Shown: positions 6,308-9,559 of the stretch, in pieces | Numbering within the stretch: the first letter of the stretch is position 1 | Layout: each line of letters begins with the position of its first letter | Assembly: GCA_017307315.1 (NCBI GenBank) | Contig: JAFKFF010000321.1 | Location: 1 to 9,559 of the forward strand | Direction of reading: 5' to 3' | From: Alphaproteobacteria bacterium | GTDB taxonomy: Bacteria > Pseudomonadota > Alphaproteobacteria > Micropepsales > Micropepsaceae | DNA length: 9,559 bases | Position numbers and translations under genes: made by a program | The notes under the pieces: generated by a model | The model's input: the letters and a program-made list of their open reading frames with translations, nothing else | What the model was told of the DNA's origin: nothing | The model's database searches: none

Positions 6308-7193
6308 GGACTTGCAGCCCTGGCAATGGCCGGAAGCCCATTGGCGGGGAATTCTCGACCAGGCGCGGGCGGGCCGCCGGCTGAGGCCGGATGTCTGGCC
6401 GGAGGGGGCGCGCTGCGCCTTCGCCTTGTCCTTCGATTCCGACCACGAAACCAATGAGTTGCGCGACGGCGGCAAATCCATCGGGCGGCTGTCCTGGGGC
6501 CAGTATGGCGCCCGGGTCGGGATGCCGCGAATCCTGAACCTTCTGGCTCGCCACGATGTGCGTGCGTCCTTCTACGTGCCGGCCGTGACCGCGCTGATCC
6601 ATCCCGAGGAGCAGAAGGCCGTGGTCGCGGCGGGGCACGAGATCGGCATCCATGGCTGGATCCATGAGCTGAATTCCGTCCTGCCCTATGAAGCCGAGCG
6701 CGACCTGATGCTGCGCGCCTCCGACACGCTGACGAAAATCGCGGGCGTGCGGCCGGTAGGCCTGCGCACGCCGTCCTGGGACTTCAGCCCTTCGACCCTT
6801 CGCATCCAGAAGGAGATGGGACTGCTCTATGACTCCTCCCTGATGGCGGACGAGGATTGCTACGAGCTTCTGCTCAATGGCGAGCCCAGCGGGGTCGTGG
6901 AATTGCCGGTGGAATGGGTACGCGACGACGCGGTCTATTTCTGGATGAACCGGTTCCAGGCGCAGCGGCCTTATACCCCACCGACCGACGTGTTCGATAT
7001 TTTCCGCCGCGAGTTCGATGCCGCCTATGACCAAGGCGGCATCTTCCAGCTCACCTGTCATCCGCACGTCATCGGCTATCGCTCGCGCATCTGGATCCTG
7101 GACGAACTGATCCGCCACGCCAAGACGAAGAAGGACGTCTGGTTCGCCACCCATGAAGAGGTGGTGACCTGGGCCAAGGCGCACGCGGTTTAA
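6297..7193 (+). CDS. Polysaccharide deacetylase (NodB-fold) family hydrolase, HpPgdA/PuuE/cyclic-imide-hydrolase type
   Basis: This 298-residue protein is a single NodB homology domain. Motif 1 is ALSFDSDHE (43-51, Asp47/Asp49), motif 2 is HGWIHE (119-124, metal ligands His119 and His123) and motif 3 is RTPSWDFS (157-164). SWGQYGARVGMPRILNLLARHDVRASFYVPA is typical of the group containing H. pylori PgdA (HP0310), PuuE-type allantoinases and cyclic imide hydrolases, not classical chitin or peptidoglycan deacetylases. There is no signal peptide or membrane anchor, so it should be cytoplasmic. Pairing with a proton-symporter gene suggests hydrolysis of an imported amide or imide; this is inference. 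ATG 6297 is preferred because AAGGA (6284-6288) lies eight bases upstream; GTG 6294 is the alternative. The substrate is not determined. Confidence 0.9.
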   Translation: MTDKDLQPWQWPEAHWRGILDQARAGRRLRPDVWPEGARCAFALSFDSDHETNELRDGGKSIGRLSWGQYGARVGMPRILNLLARHDVRASFYVPAVTALIHPEEQKAVVAAGHEIGIHGWIHELNSVLPYEAERDLMLRASDTLTKIAGVRPVGLRTPSWDFSPSTLRIQKEMGLLYDSSLMADEDCYELLLNGEPSGVVELPVEWVRDDAVYFWMNRFQAQRPYTPPTDVFDIFRREFDAAYDQGGIFQLTCHPHVIGYRSRIWILDELIRHAKTKKDVWFATHEEVVTWAKAHAV

Positions 7194-7198
7194 CCAAA

Positions 7199-7270
7199 GG
7201 CACGAAAGGCGGGAACATTTTCCCCGCCGGCTGCATCCAATGGCGGAACGGGCACGAAAACGTTCCCGCC
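7199..7270. repeat. Cluster of inverted and direct repeats upstream of the DUF4142 gene
   Basis: Three overlapping symmetries fill this 72-bp gap. GGCGGGAAC (7208-7216) has an exact inverted partner GTTCCCGCC (7262-7270). GGCACGAAA occurs twice in direct orientation (7199-7207 and 7251-7259). Two local hairpins are possible: GGCGGG/CCCGCC (7208-7213 with 7223-7228, nine-base loop) and GGCGG-AACG/CGTTCCCGCC (7242-7250 with 7261-7270, one bulged base, ten-base loop). No T-run follows either hairpin, so a simple intrinsic terminator is not indicated. The second hairpin ends directly before the ribosome binding site, so an operator or a leader structure affecting translation is possible. Confidence 0.55.
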
Positions 7271-7283
7271 AAAGGAGAGCATG

Positions 7284-7802
7284 ATGTTGAATCGACTGAT
7301 TTTTGCCGCGCTTCTGCTGGCGCCGGGCGCGGCGCTGGCGCAAGGACAGAAGCCCAACGATGCCCAGATCGCCCATATCGCCTATACCGCCGGGGTGCTG
7401 GACATCAACGCCGCCAAGCAGGCGCTGGCCAAAAGCGGCAATGCCGAGGTCAAGGCCTTCGCCAGCGAGATGGTGCGCGATCATCAGGCGGTGAACGACA
7501 AGGCGTTGGCGCTGGTGAAGAAGTTGAACGTCACGCCGGAAGACAACGCCACCAGCCAGGCGCTCTCCAAGGCCGCCGCCGCCAAGCTAGCGGAGCTGGG
7601 CAAGCTCTCGGGCGCCGCCTATGACCGCGCCTATGTCGCGAACGAAGTGGCGTATCACAAGACTGTCAACGGCGCGCTGAAAGACACGTTGATCCCCGAT
7701 TCCCAGAATCCGGAACTCAAATCGCTTCTGCAAACCGGCCTGTCGCTGTTCACCGCGCATCAGCAGCATGCCGAACATCTGGCCATGGGCTTGGCGAAAT
7801 AA
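7284..7802 (+). CDS. DUF4142 domain-containing exported protein
   Basis: This is a 172-residue protein with an N-terminal signal peptide (MLNRLIFAALLLAPGAALA, probable cleavage before QGQK). The mature part is a helical, ferritin-like-looking domain of the DUF4142 type: AHIAYTAGVLDINAAKQALAKSGNAEVKAFASEMVRDHQAVNDKALALVKKL, then AYDRAYVANEVAYHKTVNGALKDTLIPDSQNPELKSLLQTGLSLFTAHQQHAEHLA. His residues in VRDHQAVN, VAYHKTVN and TAHQQHAEH recur at the usual positions and could bind metal, but this is not established. Its function is unknown. AGGAG at 7273-7277 sits six bases before ATG 7284, better than the three bases before ATG 7281, so I prefer the second ATG. It is the first gene of a tight run with a cupredoxin and an ECF sigma factor, which suggests a periplasmic stress or metal-related role. 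Confidence 0.9.
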   Translation: MLNRLIFAALLLAPGAALAQGQKPNDAQIAHIAYTAGVLDINAAKQALAKSGNAEVKAFASEMVRDHQAVNDKALALVKKLNVTPEDNATSQALSKAAAAKLAELGKLSGAAYDRAYVANEVAYHKTVNGALKDTLIPDSQNPELKSLLQTGLSLFTAHQQHAEHLAMGLAK

Positions 7803-7806
7803 GAAC

Positions 7807-8139
7807 ATGACCCATCGCGCAGGCGCATGGCTGATCCTTGGCGCGCTGTTTCTGGCCTGGTCGAACCCTCACCCGGCCGAGGCGGCGCGCCATGTGATCG
7901 AAATCCGCAACATGGCGTTCGCCGCGCCGCCCGCCGGCCTCAAGGCCGGGGACACCATTCTTTGGAAGAATACCGACATGTTCCGTCACACCGCGACCGA
8001 CCGCAAAGGCAGCTTCGACCTGGATTTGGAGCCGGGCGCCCAGGGCGAGACGAGACTGCGCAATTCCGGCCCGCTCGAGGTGTTTTGCCGTTATCATCCC
8101 AACATGGTTCTCCACCTGATGGTGGGAAAGGTGCGTTGA
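7807..8139 (+). CDS. Plastocyanin/amicyanin-like cupredoxin, exported
   Basis: This 110-residue small blue-copper-type protein should be exported to the periplasm. The signal peptide is MTHRAGAWLILGALFLAW, with probable cleavage after AEA (residues 24-26). The mature domain has IEIRNMAFAAPPAGLKAGDTILWKN, then the first copper ligand in FRHTATD (His61), and GPLEVFCRYHPNMVLHLMV with Cys94, His97 and Met100 in C-x2-H-x2-M spacing. All four type-1 copper ligands are therefore present, so electron transfer or copper binding is plausible. The ATG at 7807 lies four bases after the DUF4142 stop. The frame is open further upstream but only inside that gene, and the signal peptide fixes this start. The sigma factor gene follows after four bases. 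The electron donor and acceptor are unknown. Confidence 0.92.
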   Translation: MTHRAGAWLILGALFLAWSNPHPAEAARHVIEIRNMAFAAPPAGLKAGDTILWKNTDMFRHTATDRKGSFDLDLEPGAQGETRLRNSGPLEVFCRYHPNMVLHLMVGKVR

Positions 8140-8143
8140 GCCC

Positions 8144-8809
8144 ATGCGGCAGACGGCGACAGATTATGCGGCGATGCGGGAAGAGGGCTTGCTGCTTCTG
8201 ACCCAGCGCGGAGACCGCGATGCGTTCCGCGCCATCATGCAGCGTTTCAACCAGCGACTTTTCCGGGTGGCGCGGGCGGTAGTGAACAATGACGACGAAG
8301 CCGAGGATGTGCTGCAGGAATCCTATCTCAAGGCCTTTGCCGCGATCGGGGGCTTCCGCGGCGAGTCGGGCCTCGGCACCTGGCTGACCGCCATCACCTT
8401 GAACGAGGCGCGCGGCCGGCTGCGGCGCCGCCGCCCGACCGCGAGCCTGGATGTGATGGAAGAAGCCGGCGTCCGCGTCATTCCCTTTCCCGGTCTCGCC
8501 GAAATTCCCGATCCGGAAGCCGAAGCCCTGCGCTCGGAAGTGCGCGGGCTCCTGGAGAAGGCGATCGATGCTTTGCCGGACGATTTCCGCATCGTCTTCA
8601 TGTTGCGCGAGGTCGAGGGTTGCTCGGTCGAGGAGACGGCGGCGCAACTGGCCATCAATCCCCAGACGGTGCGCACGCGCCTGTTCCGGGCGCGCCAATG
8701 CCTGCGCCAGGAACTGGCCGCCAAGCTCGCCAGCGGCGTGGACGGCGTTTTTCCCTTCATGGGCGCGCGCTGTACCCGCATCGCCGACCGGGTTCTGGCG
8801 CGGCTCTAG
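8144..8809 (+). CDS. RNA polymerase ECF sigma factor with Cys-containing C-terminal tail
   Basis: This is a 221-residue sigma-70 family group IV factor. Region 2 spans about 25-97: DAFRAIMQRFNQRLFRVARAVVNNDDEAEDVLQESYLKAFAAI, then ESGLGTWLTAITLNEARGRLRRRRP. Region 4 spans about 135-192: ALPDDFRIVFMLREVEGCSVEETAAQLAINPQTVRTRLFRARQCLRQEL. A short tail follows with FPFMGARCTRIADRVLARL (203-221), a conserved-looking block seen in some alphaproteobacterial ECF factors; Cys160, Cys186 and Cys210 are candidate sensor residues, which is speculation. It follows the cupredoxin gene after four bases and is almost certainly co-transcribed with it. No anti-sigma gene lies downstream (RecQ follows in opposite orientation), so its control is unclear. 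The likely role is a sigma factor for periplasmic or metal/redox stress genes, inferred from its neighbours only. The family subgroup is not assigned. Confidence 0.92.
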   Translation: MRQTATDYAAMREEGLLLLTQRGDRDAFRAIMQRFNQRLFRVARAVVNNDDEAEDVLQESYLKAFAAIGGFRGESGLGTWLTAITLNEARGRLRRRRPTASLDVMEEAGVRVIPFPGLAEIPDPEAEALRSEVRGLLEKAIDALPDDFRIVFMLREVEGCSVEETAAQLAINPQTVRTRLFRARQCLRQELAAKLASGVDGVFPFMGARCTRIADRVLARL

Positions 8810-8820
8810 CGCTTCGGCGC
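8809..8820 (+). terminator. Short GC hairpin with TTCG loop after the ECF gene, weak terminator candidate
   Basis: GCGC-TTCG-GCGC starts at the last base of the stop codon. The stem is only four pairs with a stable tetraloop and there is no T-run after it, so it is at best a weak or accessory terminator between this operon and the convergent recQ gene. The rest of the gap (8821-8882) shows nothing I can name. Confidence 0.2.
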
Positions 8821-8882
8821 CATCCATCCAACTCGCGGCGAACCCGATGGTAATGCGAGGCGCCGTCGTCCCTCCCGCCGCG

Positions 8883-9559
8883 TCATGCATGTTCGGCGAT
8901 CACCGCCAGGAAGGCTGAGCCGTAGCGGTCGAGCTTGGCCTCACCGACGCCGGGCACGTCGGCCATTTCGGCGCGTGAGGTGGGGCGCGATGCCGCCAGT
9001 TCGAGCAGCGTCTTGTCGTGAAAAATCACATAAGGCGGCACGTTCTGCGCGCGTGCCAATTCCGTGCGTTTTCGTCGCAGTGCCTCGAACAGGTCGCGAT
9101 CTATGCCGGTAACGACGGACGGCGGCGTGTTGCGTCCGGCCTTTTGGCGCCGCGCGCGCGAGGCTGACGGCGCGCGCAGCATCAATGTCGGCTTGCCGCG
9201 CAGGAAATCGCGGCCGGCGGAGGCGATCGACAGGCCGCCATGGCCGGCCAGATCGACGTCGATCAGGCGCAGGGCGATCAATTGACGCAGAATCGCGCGC
9301 CATGCGCGATTGTCGCGTTCCGTACCGATGCCGAATGTGGAAAGGCGGTCGTGGCCGAACCGGGCGATGCGGTCGTTCCCGGCGCCGAGCAGCACGTCCA
9401 CGATATAAGCCTGCCCGAAGCGCTCGCCGGTGCGGTAGATGCACGATAGCGCCTTCTGCGCGGCGACCGTTCCGTCGAACAGCTTCGGCGGCTCGGCGCA
9501 GGTGTCGCAATTGCCGCATGGCTCGCAATGGTCGCCGAGGTAGGACAGCAACACCTGCC
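8883..9559 (-). CDS. recQ: ATP-dependent DNA helicase RecQ, C-terminal part (5' end outside the window)
   Basis: RecQ is a 3'-5' helicase acting in the RecF recombination pathway and in fork repair, in the cytoplasm. About 224 C-terminal residues are visible, running leftward to TGA at 8885-8883. The zinc site opens the visible part: VLLSYLGDHCEPCGNCDTC, where the CGNCDTC cysteines match three of the four E. coli ligands and the fourth lies outside the window. A winged-helix RQC domain follows (AAQKALSCIYRTGERFGQAYIVDVLLGAGNDRI, HDRLSTFGIGTERDNRAWRAILRQLIALRLIDVD, GLSIASAGRDFLRG). After a basic linker comes one HRDC domain (DRDLFEALRRKRTELARAQNVPPYVIFHDKTLLELAASRPTSRAEMADVPGVGEAKLDRYGSAFLAVI). 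The helicase core is not in the window. The gene is convergent with the ECF sigma factor gene across a 73-bp gap. Confidence 0.95.
   Translation of the reverse strand, partial: QVLLSYLGDHCEPCGNCDTCAEPPKLFDGTVAAQKALSCIYRTGERFGQAYIVDVLLGAGNDRIARFGHDRLSTFGIGTERDNRAWRAILRQLIALRLIDVDLAGHGGLSIASAGRDFLRGKPTLMLRAPSASRARRQKAGRNTPPSVVTGIDRDLFEALRRKRTELARAQNVPPYVIFHDKTLLELAASRPTSRAEMADVPGVGEAKLDRYGSAFLAVIAEHA

Noticed and set aside
7208..7228. Intrinsic terminator after the NodB-fold hydrolase gene
   Set aside because: A six-pair GC hairpin is possible but no T-run follows; it is listed as part of the repeat cluster instead.
7212..7264. EcfG general-stress promoter (GGAAC-N16/17-CGTT) upstream of the DUF4142 gene
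   Set aside because: GGAAC at 7245-7249 and CGTT at 7261-7264 are only 11 bases apart, and the other GGAAC has no CGTT at the right distance.
6282..7484. Minus-strand 400-codon frame opposite the NodB-fold hydrolase
   Set aside because: The opposite strand encodes complete NodB motifs, and this frame shows no family pattern.
7984..8010. Another ECF41-like site (CGTCACA) inside the cupredoxin gene
   Set aside because: There is no CGTC 16 bases downstream, so it is a chance match to the -35 box.

Overview
The window is about 9.6 kb of dense, GC-rich bacterial chromosome. Gene order, codon use and the gene families (SnoaL-fused ECF sigma factor beside a carboxymuconolactone-decarboxylase gene, DUF4142-cupredoxin-ECF run, DusA, RecQ with one visible HRDC domain) fit an alphaproteobacterium, perhaps a Rhizomicrobium/Micropepsis- or Caulobacter-like soil lineage. 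That placement is inference and was not tested. No phage, IS element, CRISPR array, tRNA or rRNA was seen, and no gene-free stretch exceeds about 100 bases.

Left part (1-3573): the 3' half of an M61 glycyl-aminopeptidase-type metalloprotease with a C-terminal PDZ domain runs rightward and abuts, with no spacer, a leftward pair: dusA (tRNA dihydrouridine synthase) and a DUF4336 gene whose start overlaps the dusA stop as ATGA. Divergent from dusA is an isocitrate lyase/PEP mutase family gene that is broken. Its two halves lie in different frames, and about 13 residues before the conserved DLENGFG motif are missing, so a small deletion probably inactivated it.

Middle (3570-4978): a leftward ECF sigma factor with a fused C-terminal SnoaL-like domain (ECF41-like) and a divergent AhpD-like/CMD gene. 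The 92-bp gap holds two promoter-like elements of the form (T)GTCACA-N16-CGTC, one on each strand, face to face and symmetric about an 8-bp centre. This matches the promoter motif recalled for ECF41 sigma factors. It predicts that the sigma factor drives both itself and the CMD gene from mutually exclusive promoters. The CMD protein keeps its CxxC pair but has Gly where the usual relay His (four residues after the second Cys) is expected.

Next (5042-7193): an MHS-family major facilitator transporter overlaps a cytoplasmic NodB-fold hydrolase of the HpPgdA/PuuE/cyclic-imide-hydrolase type. The pair looks like uptake plus hydrolysis of a small molecule, not cell-wall modification.

Right (7284-8809): a tight three-gene run encodes an exported DUF4142 protein, an exported plastocyanin-like cupredoxin with a full type-1 copper ligand set, and a second ECF sigma factor with no visible anti-sigma gene. 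It is preceded by an unusual cluster of inverted and direct repeats (7199-7270). The window closes with the leftward C-terminal part of RecQ helicase (zinc site, RQC and HRDC domains).

The strongest candidate for something worth following is the two-promoter ECF/CMD module. The rest is mostly ordinary chromosome with a few oddities.
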